From Vreelandella glaciei (GTDB lineage Bacteria; Pseudomonadota; Gammaproteobacteria; Pseudomonadales; Halomonadaceae): a DNA stretch of 64,000 nucleotides. A program made the translations under genes and the position numbers. The stretch spans positions 124,001-188,000 of the forward strand of contig NZ_JACCDE010000004.1 in assembly GCF_013415125.1 (NCBI RefSeq), given 5' to 3'. A model generated the notes under the pieces. It worked only from the letters and a program-made list of their open reading frames with translations. It did no database searches and was not told where the DNA came from. Each line of letters opens with the position of its first letter. Within the stretch, counting starts at the first letter, position 1. Shown here piece after piece: positions 24,250 to 33,607 of this stretch.

Positions 24250-26715
24250 TTGATCGACGCGTTAAATGCCTGGTGGGCCCAACAGCTCGTGCTGTGTGAT
24301 TGGGCGTTTACTCCTCATCCGCTGGCGGTCGATGCAGGCGCTGCTGAGCAGCGTTTGCTGCAACTGGGAATTACCGATCGGGGAGAGCTGGCCGAACAGC
24401 TGTTTCACGGCCTGGGTGCACCTGCAGGTCGTGCCGATCGTCTATTAGGCGCGCTCGAGTGGGCTGCGCTTGCCGGAGCAGCGGGCTGGTTAGAAGCAGA
24501 TCAGTCACGCGTCTGGGCGCACCATTTAACACGCCGTATTACCAGTGATTACAGCGATTTGCGCGCATGGCTCGCTGACCTGCGCCGTGCCCTGGGGGCA
24601 AGAGGCTGGGAAGTGGGTGCGGACGATCGCTTTATTGATGCCTGCCAGGCGCTTGCCAATCTCGAAACCGATGGCGAAGGCGTCACTTGGGAAGCCCTCG
24701 AAAACGCCTTGGCTAAACTTCCTGCCCCTGCGTCACTCTGGCCTCAACAGCCTCAGGCACAGAGCTGGCGGCTATGCGCGCTGTTTCGGCCAATCACTGT
24801 TTATCCTGCTAGCCATACCGACTGGCCCGACGCCACCGCGTGGCTGGCCCACGTATGGGATGTTCATGACCGCGACGCCCTGCTGGGGGGAATGCTCTGG
24901 CTAGGCGCACAGGGCGAGCGACAGCGCTGGGATATCGAAGCCCGTGAACTGCTGAGCATGGATAACGCTCAGCGCATGGAGTGGCAGCGCAGCGTAGTCG
25001 AAGAGTCGCCATATGCACCCGTACTGAATAAATTTGTAAACCAGGGAGAACCGCTGGAGTGGGCAGCCTGGGATTGGCTTCGACTTGTCGAGCTTGCCTG
25101 GGCGGGCGCTTGCTGCGGTTGGCTCAGTCAGGATGAGGCCGATGACCTGGCGGGACACGCCGCCGATTTGATTAGCCGCCGCTACCATGACTGGTACGCC
25201 GTCCTTAACGCCTATGGGCGTGGACAGAGCCTGTTTGATGGCATTGACCGGCGCGGTAAAACTCCCAGTGAGCGGCACCAGTTACTGCTGCACAGCGCTC
25301 ACAGCCCCTGGAAGCGTTCGCCGGGTGAGCTATTGGATGAGCCCACGCGGAAGGCGTCTCAAACGCGTATTCGTGATTGGCGCAATACCCCTCACCACTG
25401 GCTGCTGGCATTAGCCAGCGTCCGTGAGCCGGATGTGATGCTGCGCCAAATAGACCCGTCAGCTGCGCTGCCAGAAGAGCAGCGAGCCGATGCGGCGCTC
25501 TATTTGCAGGAGTCGCTGGGTCTGCACGCCGATGAAGGTGCCCATGCGTTGGCGCGCTACTGGCTACCCGCTCAGGCGCATCATCTTAATCAACTGGCGG
25601 CTGACGCGGTGCATGGCGTTTTGCCACCCTCGCAAAGTTGGTTTGGCCAACCGACTCCGGAAGAGCTTAAACAGCGTAATGCCGTCAAGGGGGTGAGCCG
25701 TCACGCGGCCACTATCCATATGGCCGAAAAATTCGCTTTCTATCTGCATATGTCCCTCGATAGCGGCTTACTGGATCGTGGGCCATTAATGGAGTACGCC
25801 AGCGCGCTTCGCAGTTGCCTGTGTCGGTTTTACCCCAATGCCAAGCGCTTATTAGACGCATGGTTTGCCTGGGAGAGTTGCCTGCCCGAGCCCGAGCATG
25901 CATCGCTAATTAACGAAATTATTTGGCATATCGAAGACCCCGGTAGCCTGTTCCACTGGCTTGATTGGCGCCACGACGCCTGGTGTGAGCCGGGCAGCCG
26001 TCCCACCTTAAGCCACTTCACGGCCATGTCGCTGGTCGGGCCTTTAAACAGTGCCGTATGGAGCGAACCACAGCCCGAAAGCGCCCGTGAGTGCGCTGAA
26101 ATCCGCGAGTGGGTAGAGAGCCATTATCACTTGAGCAGCGCTGGGGATATGCAGGAATTTTTGACCTATATGCTCGAGGCGGGGGATCGCCAGGAGTATC
26201 AGATCAACTATGCGCCTTACACCCTCAATACCGAACGTTTAAGCGCTGAAATCGCCATTCTTGAATCTGGCGACTGTGCTGAAGATGAGCACCACCATCT
26301 GCTTCGTTTACGTCGGGTACGCGACAACGAAGATGGCTGTAATGAAGTCGATATGGCGGCCTGGGATATTGCCCAGCTGGTCGATCTGGCGATTGCAGCA
26401 CGGCAGCTTGGTTGGCTTGATAGTACTGCGTTTGCCAGCGTATTGGATCGCGCTTATCAGCTGGCGGCGGATCACTACGCCGGGTGGCAGGAGTATGCCA
26501 TGGGCATGTACGCTGGCTTCTCGTTTTTTATGGGCGAAACCCCAGAAAGAGAGAGTTTTTTAGCCGGTTTTCGTCAAGCCCTGGTGGCCTGGGTATGTGG
26601 TGCGCCGGTCTTGGCCGGGCCGTGGGTCAGTCTCGATTTTCCGGGGAATAAACCGCGCCATTTTGCGCCACTGCATATTGATACGCTGCCGGGCGATCAG
26701 CGCACCTTACATTAG
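24250..26715 (+). CDS. Large DUF1266-like protein, about 821 aa
   Basis: Cytoplasmic-looking protein, rich in Trp, Leu and Ala, with no signal peptide. Two regions look like the YbeR/YbeU-type DUF1266 fold: residues about 270-350 (AAWDWLRLVELAWAGACCGWLSQDEA, then HDWYAVLNAYGRG) and about 700-790 (AAWDIAQLVDLAIAARQLGWLD, then YAGWQEYAMGMYAG). The shared pattern W-D-x(3)-L-V-[ED]-L-A / G-W-L / W-x-x-Y/L suggests internal duplication. Start: TTG 24250 has GAGG six nt upstream; a GTG at 24229 lacks a site. The function is unknown; DUF1266 proteins are sometimes found near chaperones. Assignment by eye, moderate certainty. Confidence 0.68.
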   Translation: MIDALNAWWAQQLVLCDWAFTPHPLAVDAGAAEQRLLQLGITDRGELAEQLFHGLGAPAGRADRLLGALEWAALAGAAGWLEADQSRVWAHHLTRRITSDYSDLRAWLADLRRALGARGWEVGADDRFIDACQALANLETDGEGVTWEALENALAKLPAPASLWPQQPQAQSWRLCALFRPITVYPASHTDWPDATAWLAHVWDVHDRDALLGGMLWLGAQGERQRWDIEARELLSMDNAQRMEWQRSVVEESPYAPVLNKFVNQGEPLEWAAWDWLRLVELAWAGACCGWLSQDEADDLAGHAADLISRRYHDWYAVLNAYGRGQSLFDGIDRRGKTPSERHQLLLHSAHSPWKRSPGELLDEPTRKASQTRIRDWRNTPHHWLLALASVREPDVMLRQIDPSAALPEEQRADAALYLQESLGLHADEGAHALARYWLPAQAHHLNQLAADAVHGVLPPSQSWFGQPTPEELKQRNAVKGVSRHAATIHMAEKFAFYLHMSLDSGLLDRGPLMEYASALRSCLCRFYPNAKRLLDAWFAWESCLPEPEHASLINEIIWHIEDPGSLFHWLDWRHDAWCEPGSRPTLSHFTAMSLVGPLNSAVWSEPQPESARECAEIREWVESHYHLSSAGDMQEFLTYMLEAGDRQEYQINYAPYTLNTERLSAEIAILESGDCAEDEHHHLLRLRRVRDNEDGCNEVDMAAWDIAQLVDLAIAARQLGWLDSTAFASVLDRAYQLAADHYAGWQEYAMGMYAGFSFFMGETPERESFLAGFRQALVAWVCGAPVLAGPWVSLDFPGNKPRHFAPLHIDTLPGDQRTLH

Positions 26716-26808
26716 GCTCGCCAAACATAGGATAACTAGCTTATAGTCATGCGTGGGAAAATGAGTTTTGTCATACCGACCCCTTATCAATGTCACGAGG
26801 TTTATCGC

Positions 26809-27438
26809 ATGGTTGCGTTGCCACGCCCCGCTGTGACCGCTGTTAGTGTTGTAAGTGTTTGTTTTATAGTTACATTGGTGGCTGGCTGCGCAGGTTCCTC
26901 TCGACAGAGCAATATGCAGGCCCCTGAAAACTACTTCTCTATGTCGTTGCCGGGTATGGGGGCGAATCCGCAAATGTCGCCGGTTGATCCCATCGATGCG
27001 CAATTGCGCAGTATGCAAGTCCCGCCGCCAACAGTGGTGCGCGAGGCGCTGCTGGCCCAGCATCAGCGCTGGGCAGGAACGCCTTACCGGATTGGCGGCA
27101 CGACAGAAAGAGGAATTGACTGCTCGGCCCTGGTTCGCAATGTTTACCGTGACACCTTTAATTTAGAGTTACCGCGCTCCACTGGAGGGCAAATACACGA
27201 GGGACGCCCGATCGACCGCCAAGAACTGCAGGCGGGCGATCTGGTGTTCTTCAGCCCCCCAGGTCGATATAACCATGTCGGCATTTATGTCGGTAATGGC
27301 TATTTTCTGCATGCCTCGACCTCGAAAGGGGTGATTATTTCCAGCTTGGATAATAGTTACTGGCGGCGTTACTACTGGCAGGCGCGTCGTGCCCTGGAGC
27401 CAACGCATTTGGCCCAGCTAAGCGGAAGTGTTTTCTAG
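26809..27438 (+). CDS. NlpC/P60 lipoprotein, MepS-like murein endopeptidase
   Basis: 209-residue outer-membrane lipoprotein. The signal sequence ends with a lipobox (VAGC, acylated Cys27). The NlpC/P60 domain (about 80-200) shows the triad Cys105 in GIDCSAL, His156 in NHVGIYVG and His168 in FLHAST, and the tail SKGVIISSL..YW closely follows E. coli MepS (Spr). Such enzymes cut D-Ala-mDAP cross-links to allow cell-wall growth. Start ATG 26809 has GAGG eight nt upstream; an ATG at 26749 would displace the signal peptide. Followed by an MFS gene 34 nt later. Confidence 0.88.
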   Translation: MVALPRPAVTAVSVVSVCFIVTLVAGCAGSSRQSNMQAPENYFSMSLPGMGANPQMSPVDPIDAQLRSMQVPPPTVVREALLAQHQRWAGTPYRIGGTTERGIDCSALVRNVYRDTFNLELPRSTGGQIHEGRPIDRQELQAGDLVFFSPPGRYNHVGIYVGNGYFLHASTSKGVIISSLDNSYWRRYYWQARRALEPTHLAQLSGSVF

Positions 27439-27472
27439 CCGTCAGGCCTCTCACTTTTTAGTTAGGAACGGC

Positions 27473-28663
27473 ATGATTGAAGCCAAAACGCGCGCCTGGT
27501 GGCGCGCCACCTTGGCGCTTTGCCTCGGCTCATTTCTTGTTTTTATTAATCTTTATGCACCGCAGCCGTTGTTGCCAGGGTTAAAGGAGACTTACGATGT
27601 CTCGACCCTGGGTGTCAGCTTGCTCATGTCAGTATCGACCCTCTCTCTCGCCTTGGCTTTGCTGGTATTTGGCCCCCTTTCGGATGCCATCGGTCGCGAA
27701 GGTATCATGCGCATAACCCTGCTGCTGGCAGGCGGCTGCTCCCTTGCTTTGGCCTTCGCGCCCACCTTTGAAAGCTTGTTACTACTGCGCTTGGTGCAGG
27801 GCTTCGTGCTGGGCGGGTTGCCAGCAGTGGCTATCGCCTGGATGGGCGATGAGTTTGAGAAGCCAGCGCTATTAAGTGCGGTAGGGCTCTATATTGGCGC
27901 TAATTCGCTCGGCGGAATCAGTGGGCGTATTGTCGGTGGGGGCGCTGCCGAAATAGGTGGCCCCACCGCGGCATTTTTAGCGGTCGGTATCATGACGCTA
28001 ATCGGCTGCGTCGTATTTTGGCGGTTGTTGCCCAATAGTCGCGCCTTTACTCCCCAGCGCTTTGAGCTGCGCAAAGCGGCCAGTGATTTAGTCAGTCATC
28101 TGCGTAACCCGGTGCTGCTGGCCGCTTACTGCTTGGGCGGCATCAACTTTCTGATCTTTATTAACCAGTACAGCTATATCACCTTCCGCTTAGCGGCGGT
28201 GCCATATCAACTGGCGGCCAGCGGTTTGGGGCTGATTTTCTTAACTTATCTAGGCGGCACTTTTGGCTCGATGATTTCCGGTCGGTTGGCAGGACGTTTT
28301 TCGCCGGCGGCATGCATGATGGTGGGGGTGCTGATTTTAATGCTGGGCACGGCGATCACCTTATCTGAGTCGCTAGTGCTGATTATTGTCGGGTTAAGCA
28401 TCAATGCCTTCGGCTTTTTCCTGGCGCACTCGTTGGCTTCCAGTTGGGTGGGGCGTTATGCCCAGGGCGCCCGGGGCAGTGCCTCGGCGCTCTATCTGGT
28501 GTTCTACTATGTGGGTGCCAGTCTGGGTGGCTTCTGGTTAGAGCCGTTCTGGCGCTGGGCAGGCTGGGCGGGGGTGAGCATTGGTTCGTGGTTACTGCTA
28601 AGTATTACGCTAATGATTGCCTTCGGCCTCTGGCGCTTTGAACGTCGCCAAGCGGTTGGTTAA
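27473..28663 (+). CDS. MFS transporter, YnfM-like
   Basis: 396-residue major-facilitator protein with about 12 membrane helices. Between helices 2 and 3 it has GPLSDAIGREGIMR, the MFS motif A, and after helix 1 FINLYAPQPLLPGL as in the YnfM/arabinose-efflux branch. Likely a proton-driven exporter; substrate unknown. ATG 27473 has AGGAA five nt upstream; an in-frame upstream ATG overlaps the preceding gene and is rejected. Its stop is 10 nt from the convergent nikE gene. Confidence 0.88.
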   Translation: MIEAKTRAWWRATLALCLGSFLVFINLYAPQPLLPGLKETYDVSTLGVSLLMSVSTLSLALALLVFGPLSDAIGREGIMRITLLLAGGCSLALAFAPTFESLLLLRLVQGFVLGGLPAVAIAWMGDEFEKPALLSAVGLYIGANSLGGISGRIVGGGAAEIGGPTAAFLAVGIMTLIGCVVFWRLLPNSRAFTPQRFELRKAASDLVSHLRNPVLLAAYCLGGINFLIFINQYSYITFRLAAVPYQLAASGLGLIFLTYLGGTFGSMISGRLAGRFSPAACMMVGVLILMLGTAITLSESLVLIIVGLSINAFGFFLAHSLASSWVGRYAQGARGSASALYLVFYYVGASLGGFWLEPFWRWAGWAGVSIGSWLLLSITLMIAFGLWRFERRQAVG

Positions 28664-28673
28664 CTACCATCAA

Positions 28674-29318
28674 CTACCATGGGTTCAATTGGCCACCGCT
28701 TAAGTGCAAGCGCTGTGGGCAAAGCCGTTCCAGTAGTGAGCTGTCGTGACTGATCACCAGCACGCCAAGCTGGCGTTGTTCCGCCTCCCGTTTTAGCGCC
28801 TGCCACAGCTCAAGTTGAGTGATGGGGTCGAGCATCGTTGATATTTCATCGGCGATTAGAAAGCGTACCTCTGGTGCAAGGGCACGCAATACGCAAACGC
28901 GCTGTAGCTCTCCCCCTGATAACGATTGTGGAAAACGAGATAGCCAGCTTGGCTGCACGCCAAACGTTTGGCACTGCGCGTTAGAAGGCGTCCACGCTTC
29001 GCGTAAAATCTTGCCGACTCGCCAGCGGGGGTTAACCGCCAGCTCCGGCGACTGCGGCAGCCATTGAACGGGCTGTACACCGCTTTTCGGCAGGGCCTTA
29101 CCATCTAAGCTTACCTCTCCTTCAAACGGAGCTAAGTAGCCTGCCAGTAGTTTTCCCAACGTCGATTTGCCTGCCCCTGAGTCACCGCTCAACCCTGCCC
29201 ACTGGCCCGCGTTCAGCGTGAGTGAAACGGAATCAAACAAAGGCGCATCGGGTGAGAAATGAAAGCTAAGTTGGCGCGCTTCAAGCAACGGTGGCCTCCT
29301 GTTCCGTCTGTGGAGCAT
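28674..29318 (-). CDS. nikE: Nickel ABC transporter ATP-binding protein NikE-like
   Basis: About 204-214 residues, shorter than usual NikE (about 260). Walker A GDSGAGKST, signature LSGGELQRVCVLRAL, Walker B FLIADEISTMLDP, H-loop VLVISHD. Start: the ATG at 29318 has no ribosome site, while TTG at 29288 has GGAGG six nt upstream and overlaps the nikD stop by 8 nt, so TTG is probably the real start. The last gene of the nik operon. It forms the ATPase pair with NikD. Confidence 0.83.
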   Translation of the reverse strand: MLHRRNRRPPLLEARQLSFHFSPDAPLFDSVSLTLNAGQWAGLSGDSGAGKSTLGKLLAGYLAPFEGEVSLDGKALPKSGVQPVQWLPQSPELAVNPRWRVGKILREAWTPSNAQCQTFGVQPSWLSRFPQSLSGGELQRVCVLRALAPEVRFLIADEISTMLDPITQLELWQALKREAEQRQLGVLVISHDSSLLERLCPQRLHLSGGQLNPW

Positions 29319-30114
29319 GGCTTACCGCGTGGCTCGAAAAGCCATTGTCGGGCAGTGCTAACCACAATGCCTGGGAGTAAGTGTTGGTAAGCGAAGCGCC
29401 GCTGTCTTGAAAGGCGCGGGCCGGGGCCGTTTCGACCTGCTGGCCGTTACGCATAATGGTAACGCGATCAGCAATCGGCAGGGCGTGGCGAAGGTCGTGG
29501 GTAATTAATATCACCGTTTTTCCTTGGTCGGCCAGTCCGCGCAGTGCATCTAAAACACGCTGGCGATGGAGAGGGTCTAGGCCCACTGTGGGCTCATCGG
29601 CAATCACTAGCTGTGCCTGACTAACATGAGCCATCGCCGCCAGTACGCGACGTGCCATGCCGCCGGAAAGCTCATGGGAGTAGGCCTGCTGGGCGCGAGC
29701 ATCTAGCTGGTAGTGGTCTAAGGCACGTTGGGCGGCGTGTCGAGCGTGACGTGACGAGTGTCCGGCGCGCTGGGCCGCCCAGGCCACTTGGCGTTTGGTG
29801 CGCGCCAGTGGGTCTAGTGCGTTAAGCGACTGAGGAATAAGCGCCAGCTCCCGGCCGCGAAGCTTGCGTTGACGTGATGCATTCAGCGGTTCGCCCTTGT
29901 AGCCAATTTGCCCACTCAAACGAGCAGGTGTTGGTAGTAACCCCATCACTGCGTAGGCCAAGAGACTTTTTCCAGCTCCTGAAGCGCCGACCACTGCATG
30001 CACTTCACCCGCGGAAAATTTTAGTGAACATTCATTCAGGCAGGTGGCCCATTCACGCTTCCACCAGGAGACATATAACGGTAGCTGTAGCGACAGCCGA
30101 TCAATCGTTAACAC
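29281..30114 (-). CDS. nikD: Nickel ABC transporter ATP-binding protein NikD-like
   Basis: 277-residue Opp/Nik-type ATPase. Walker A GASGAGKSL, IPQSLNALDPLARTKRQV (the Q-loop typical of the peptide/nickel class), signature LSGGMARRVLAAMA, Walker B LVIADEPTVGLDPL, H-loop ILITHD. GTG start with a strong GGGAGG ribosome site, 6-nt spacer. It lies 34 nt after nikC. Confidence 0.88.
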   Translation of the reverse strand: MLTIDRLSLQLPLYVSWWKREWATCLNECSLKFSAGEVHAVVGASGAGKSLLAYAVMGLLPTPARLSGQIGYKGEPLNASRQRKLRGRELALIPQSLNALDPLARTKRQVAWAAQRAGHSSRHARHAAQRALDHYQLDARAQQAYSHELSGGMARRVLAAMAHVSQAQLVIADEPTVGLDPLHRQRVLDALRGLADQGKTVILITHDLRHALPIADRVTIMRNGQQVETAPARAFQDSGASLTNTYSQALWLALPDNGFSSHAVSHAPQTEQEATVA

Positions 30115-30148
30115 GGTAAACCTCCCATCAGTAATCTCCTTGAAAGCG

Positions 30149-30949
30149 CTAAAGGGCCCGGCGTAGATGAGTGGAAAGGCGCTCGAATCCCAGCACCATC
30201 AACAGCAGCCCCAGGCCGGGAAATACCCCCAGCCACCAGTAACCGCCGCTCAAATAGCGCATGGCATCGGCCAGCAGTACGCCAATAGCGGGCTGGCTGG
30301 GGCTCAAGCCAAATCCCAAAAAGGTCAATGCCGCTTCGTGGAGAATGGCGTGAGGGAACAGCAGCAGGGCACCGACTAAGCAGTGGGGAACAAGATGGGG
30401 TAATAGATGGCCGTGGATCACAAACCAGCGTGATTTACCTAGCGCCCGGGATATTCGCACATAGGGCGCCTGCCGCAATTGCCATAGCTCGGCGCGTAGC
30501 ACTCGGGCTAGGCTTGGCCAGTGAGTCACGGCCACGGCAATAATCACCGCCTGGGTGCCACCGCCCAGGGCAAAGGCAATCAGCATTAATAAAATCAGGT
30601 GAGGCACGCTAAGCAGCGTATCAATCAGCAGACTCACCAGCGCGTCCAGCCGCGCTGACAGGGTGGCTATTGCTGCCAAGCTCAATGCAATCAGCGTGCT
30701 CAGTAGCGCCGCCAAGCAGCCCACCCAGAAGCTTAGCGCCAGCCCTGCCAGGGTGCGCGCCCAGAGTTCCCGGCCCAGGGTGTCGGTGCCTAGCCAGTGG
30801 TCAACGCTGGGTGGTGCCAGCCGGGCGTTAAATTGCATCTGCTGCGGTGAATCGCCCAGCAGCCACTGGCTGGCGATCAAGCCCGTGATCAGTAGAGCGG
30901 TGAGGCCCAGGCTAAAGAGGGCACGAAGGCGCGGTTGAGCCATACTCAT
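30149..30949 (-). CDS. nikC: Nickel ABC transporter permease NikC-like
   Basis: 266-residue inner-membrane permease of the DppC/NikC class. After the first helix comes HWLGTDTLGRELWARTLAG, the diagnostic segment of this class; the EAA loop lies near RISRALGKSRWFVIHGHLLPHL. Five to six hydrophobic segments. Its ATG overlaps the nikB stop (ATGA). Confidence 0.88.
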   Translation of the reverse strand: MSMAQPRLRALFSLGLTALLITGLIASQWLLGDSPQQMQFNARLAPPSVDHWLGTDTLGRELWARTLAGLALSFWVGCLAALLSTLIALSLAAIATLSARLDALVSLLIDTLLSVPHLILLMLIAFALGGGTQAVIIAVAVTHWPSLARVLRAELWQLRQAPYVRISRALGKSRWFVIHGHLLPHLVPHCLVGALLLFPHAILHEAALTFLGFGLSPSQPAIGVLLADAMRYLSGGYWWLGVFPGLGLLLMVLGFERLSTHLRRAL

Positions 30950-31938
30950 AGCCCACCTGCCTGAATGCGCGGATCGATAACACCGTAGAGGCTATCGGCG
31001 ATCATATTGCCGACGCTGACAAACAGGGCGGTAAATAGCGCTATGCCCAGCAGCAGGGGTACGTCGCTGCGCAGGCCCGCCGCCACCGTGGCTTGGCCTA
31101 AGCCGGGATAAGCAAATACCTGCTCGATCAAGATGGAGCCGCCGAAGAGCTCGCCCAGTGAAGCAAACGCCAGCGTCATCGCTGGTAGGCTGGCATGGCG
31201 CAGGCCGTGGCGCCAGGCCACATCAATTCGGCTGGCACCCTGGGCGAAAGCATGAGTGGCCACCTCTGAGCGCATTAGCTCAAGCATGCGAGCGCGGGTG
31301 TGAAGAGTGACATTGGCAATGCCCAGCAACGCCAGGGTGGCGATCGGCAGTATCAGATGGTGCAGGCGCGTAGCGAGAGTGACATCTTGGCTCAAGGTGC
31401 CCGTTGGACCAGCGCAGCAAGTGGGTGTCCAGCCTAGCGTTACTGAAAAAAGCAGCACGGCAAGTATCGCCAGCCAGAAGGCGGGCGTGGAGGCGGTAAT
31501 ATAGGCGTAGGTACTAATGATGTTATCCAGCGTGGAACCCTCTTTAGCACCTGCCACAACGCCTAGGCTAAATCCGAGCAGCGCTGCGAGTAGCCAGGCG
31601 CTGCCCAGAAGCATGATTGAGCGCTGAAATCGCTGGCCAATAACCTCGCTAACCGGCTGGTTATACACATGGCTCCAGCCTAAATCACCGCTTACCAGCT
31701 GGCGCAGCCAGTGGCCAAACTGAACGGCGGGTGGCGCATCGAATCCCCAGCGTTCGGCAATCAGTGCACGCTGCTCAGGGCTTACCTGCGCCATTTTCGG
31801 GCCGAGGTAGGCATCCACAGGGTCGACGGGCGAGACCATCATCAGCCCAAATGACACCAGGCCTACGCACAGCAGCACCAGCGTCAGGCGGCCCAAGCGC
31901 CTTGCAATACGCAGGATCAGTCGCACGTCCAGCGCCAC
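30946..31938 (-). CDS. nikB: Nickel ABC transporter permease NikB-like
   Basis: 330-residue DppB/NikB-type permease with about six membrane segments. Class marks: ARRLGRLTLVLLCVGLVSF at the N terminus, SPVDPVDAYLG, and the EAA region THAFAQGASRIDVAWRHGLR. ILIEQVFAYPGLGQ near the C terminus is typical. It overlaps nikA by 22 nt. Confidence 0.88.
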   Translation of the reverse strand: MALDVRLILRIARRLGRLTLVLLCVGLVSFGLMMVSPVDPVDAYLGPKMAQVSPEQRALIAERWGFDAPPAVQFGHWLRQLVSGDLGWSHVYNQPVSEVIGQRFQRSIMLLGSAWLLAALLGFSLGVVAGAKEGSTLDNIISTYAYITASTPAFWLAILAVLLFSVTLGWTPTCCAGPTGTLSQDVTLATRLHHLILPIATLALLGIANVTLHTRARMLELMRSEVATHAFAQGASRIDVAWRHGLRHASLPAMTLAFASLGELFGGSILIEQVFAYPGLGQATVAAGLRSDVPLLLGIALFTALFVSVGNMIADSLYGVIDPRIQAGGL

Positions 31939-33506
31939 TCAAGCAGATTAGCGGTGATGGGCCAGCCGTGACCATGGGGCGCTACGCCAAGCTCGCCAAC
32001 GTCTAAACAGGTGTTGGCGAAGTAAACGTGTTCAAGGTTAACCAGCCACGCCCAGCTGCTATCGCCGCGTACGCCATAGCCAGTGGTGCCATCCCACTGG
32101 GCAGCGCGCCAGTACTGGTTAGCAGTTTCGACACTCTCCGCGGCCTGAGCGGCATCTAAGTGTGTATCCACTTCAGTGTTAGCGTAGAGGCCGCTGTTAT
32201 AAAAACCGTTGCCCCCATGCTGGCTGTGAAAAAGGTAATAAACCTCTTGGGGGCTGTGACTGCCAAAGCCGAACATGATGGCGTCCTGGTGAACCGATTC
32301 ACGCTGGATTTCATCCCAGTGGCGGCCTGTCGGCTGCATCTCGATGCCCAATGGGCGAACCATCTCGGTACTCACTTCCGCAAGCAGTTGTCGGGTGGTA
32401 TCGCTTGAGGGGTAGGTAAGCCGAAAGCGAGCGGGCAGGCCATCTTTATAGCGCAGGCCATCGTCCCTCAGTTTCCAGCCAGCGGAGTCAAGTAGCTCAT
32501 TCGCCTGGGCAAGGTCAGGTGCGTCTATCCGCTCTTCATCACTACTCCAGGGAAGGCCGTCTGCCGGGCCAAAGGCGGGGCGACCAAAGCCGTGCAGTGC
32601 TACTTCCACCAGCGTATCGCGATCAACGGCCAAATTGATCGCTTGACGAATGGCGGGGTCAGCCGTGACATCGTTGCCAATCGGTGCGCCGGAAGTGGCA
32701 TGCTCGCCGGTGGCTGGCTGCATGGGGAAAAGAATGCCGCGATTATCGACGCTCTCCATGGTGACCCGTTGCATATGCTCAGGCACATTGGCCGCCAACG
32801 CCGGTGGAATTGATGCGATATCGACCTGGCCTGCATGGGCCGCACTGAGCGTGGCGTCTTCGCCGGTAAACAGAAATATCAGGCGATCAAAGGCGGGGGC
32901 AGGGCCGTAAAAATAGGGATTTCGTTCAACTATCAGCTGTTCGCCTTCCTGCCACTCCACCAGTTGATAGGGTCCAGAGCCCAAGGGATGTCGGCCGTAT
33001 TGTTCGTTATAGCCGCTATCCCGCTCGGCGTGGGGCACAATGCCCAGCGTCATCAGTTGGTCTATAAAGGTAATTCGCGGGGCGTGAAGGCGAAGGGTGA
33101 CGGTCTGATCATCAATGGCGCTCGCCTCGGCAAGCGCGCTTAAGTCTGCCCGCCCACCTGCCTCTGCCGCGGTATTAAAGGTGTAGGCCACATCTTCGGC
33201 GGTCAACGAGATGCCGTCGGCAAAGCGGGCGTCTTCACGTAGCGTTAGCGTCCAGGTGAGGCGATCTTCAGAGAGCGACCACTCGGTGGCTAATTCTGGC
33301 TGCGGCGCAAGATCTTTCCCCCGCGAGAGCAGCGTCGACTGAAACAGCGGAGTGCCATACTGCCCCCAACCCAAAAGTGGATCGAAGCCCTGTTCGGGTT
33401 CGCCACCAATGGCCAGAATTAACCGCTCTTTTGCCTCGGCGGTGCTGATGGCAGCTAAACAACTTAGCGTAATACCCAGTAAGATAGGCCGAGTTGGTGG
33501 AGCCAT
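31917..33506 (-). CDS. nikA: Nickel-binding periplasmic protein NikA-like
   Basis: 529-residue solute-binding protein of family 5 with a signal peptide cleaved after STAEA (about residue 25). Mature start KERLILAIGGEPEQGFDPLLGWGQYG matches the NikA/Ni-peptide branch, where the ligand is usually a nickel chelate. LTAEDVAYTFNTA and HPLGSGPYQLVEW are family marks. First gene of nikABCDE and directly downstream of the NikR operator; substrate assignment is supported by nikR next door. Confidence 0.88.
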   Translation of the reverse strand: MAPPTRPILLGITLSCLAAISTAEAKERLILAIGGEPEQGFDPLLGWGQYGTPLFQSTLLSRGKDLAPQPELATEWSLSEDRLTWTLTLREDARFADGISLTAEDVAYTFNTAAEAGGRADLSALAEASAIDDQTVTLRLHAPRITFIDQLMTLGIVPHAERDSGYNEQYGRHPLGSGPYQLVEWQEGEQLIVERNPYFYGPAPAFDRLIFLFTGEDATLSAAHAGQVDIASIPPALAANVPEHMQRVTMESVDNRGILFPMQPATGEHATSGAPIGNDVTADPAIRQAINLAVDRDTLVEVALHGFGRPAFGPADGLPWSSDEERIDAPDLAQANELLDSAGWKLRDDGLRYKDGLPARFRLTYPSSDTTRQLLAEVSTEMVRPLGIEMQPTGRHWDEIQRESVHQDAIMFGFGSHSPQEVYYLFHSQHGGNGFYNSGLYANTEVDTHLDAAQAAESVETANQYWRAAQWDGTTGYGVRGDSSWAWLVNLEHVYFANTCLDVGELGVAPHGHGWPITANLLEWRWTCD

Positions 33507-33529
33507 CGCTTTATCCTTTACGCTATTTA

Positions 33530-33557
33530 GTATGATGTTTTTACAATAACATCATAC
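33530..33557. promoter_or_regulatory. NikR operator between nikA and nikR
   Basis: GTATGA at 33530-33535 and TCATAC at 33552-33557 are separated by exactly 16 nt, the published NikR recognition pattern GTATGA-N16-TCATAC. The dyad extends further (AGTATGATGTT / AACATCATACT). It lies 24 nt before the nikA start and 50 nt before nikR, so nickel-bound NikR can repress both divergent transcripts. Confidence 0.95.
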
Positions 33558-33607
33558 TAACGGTGGCGGCAGCACATGGAAAGCAGGTCTTATAAGAGGA
33601 GGCGTGA

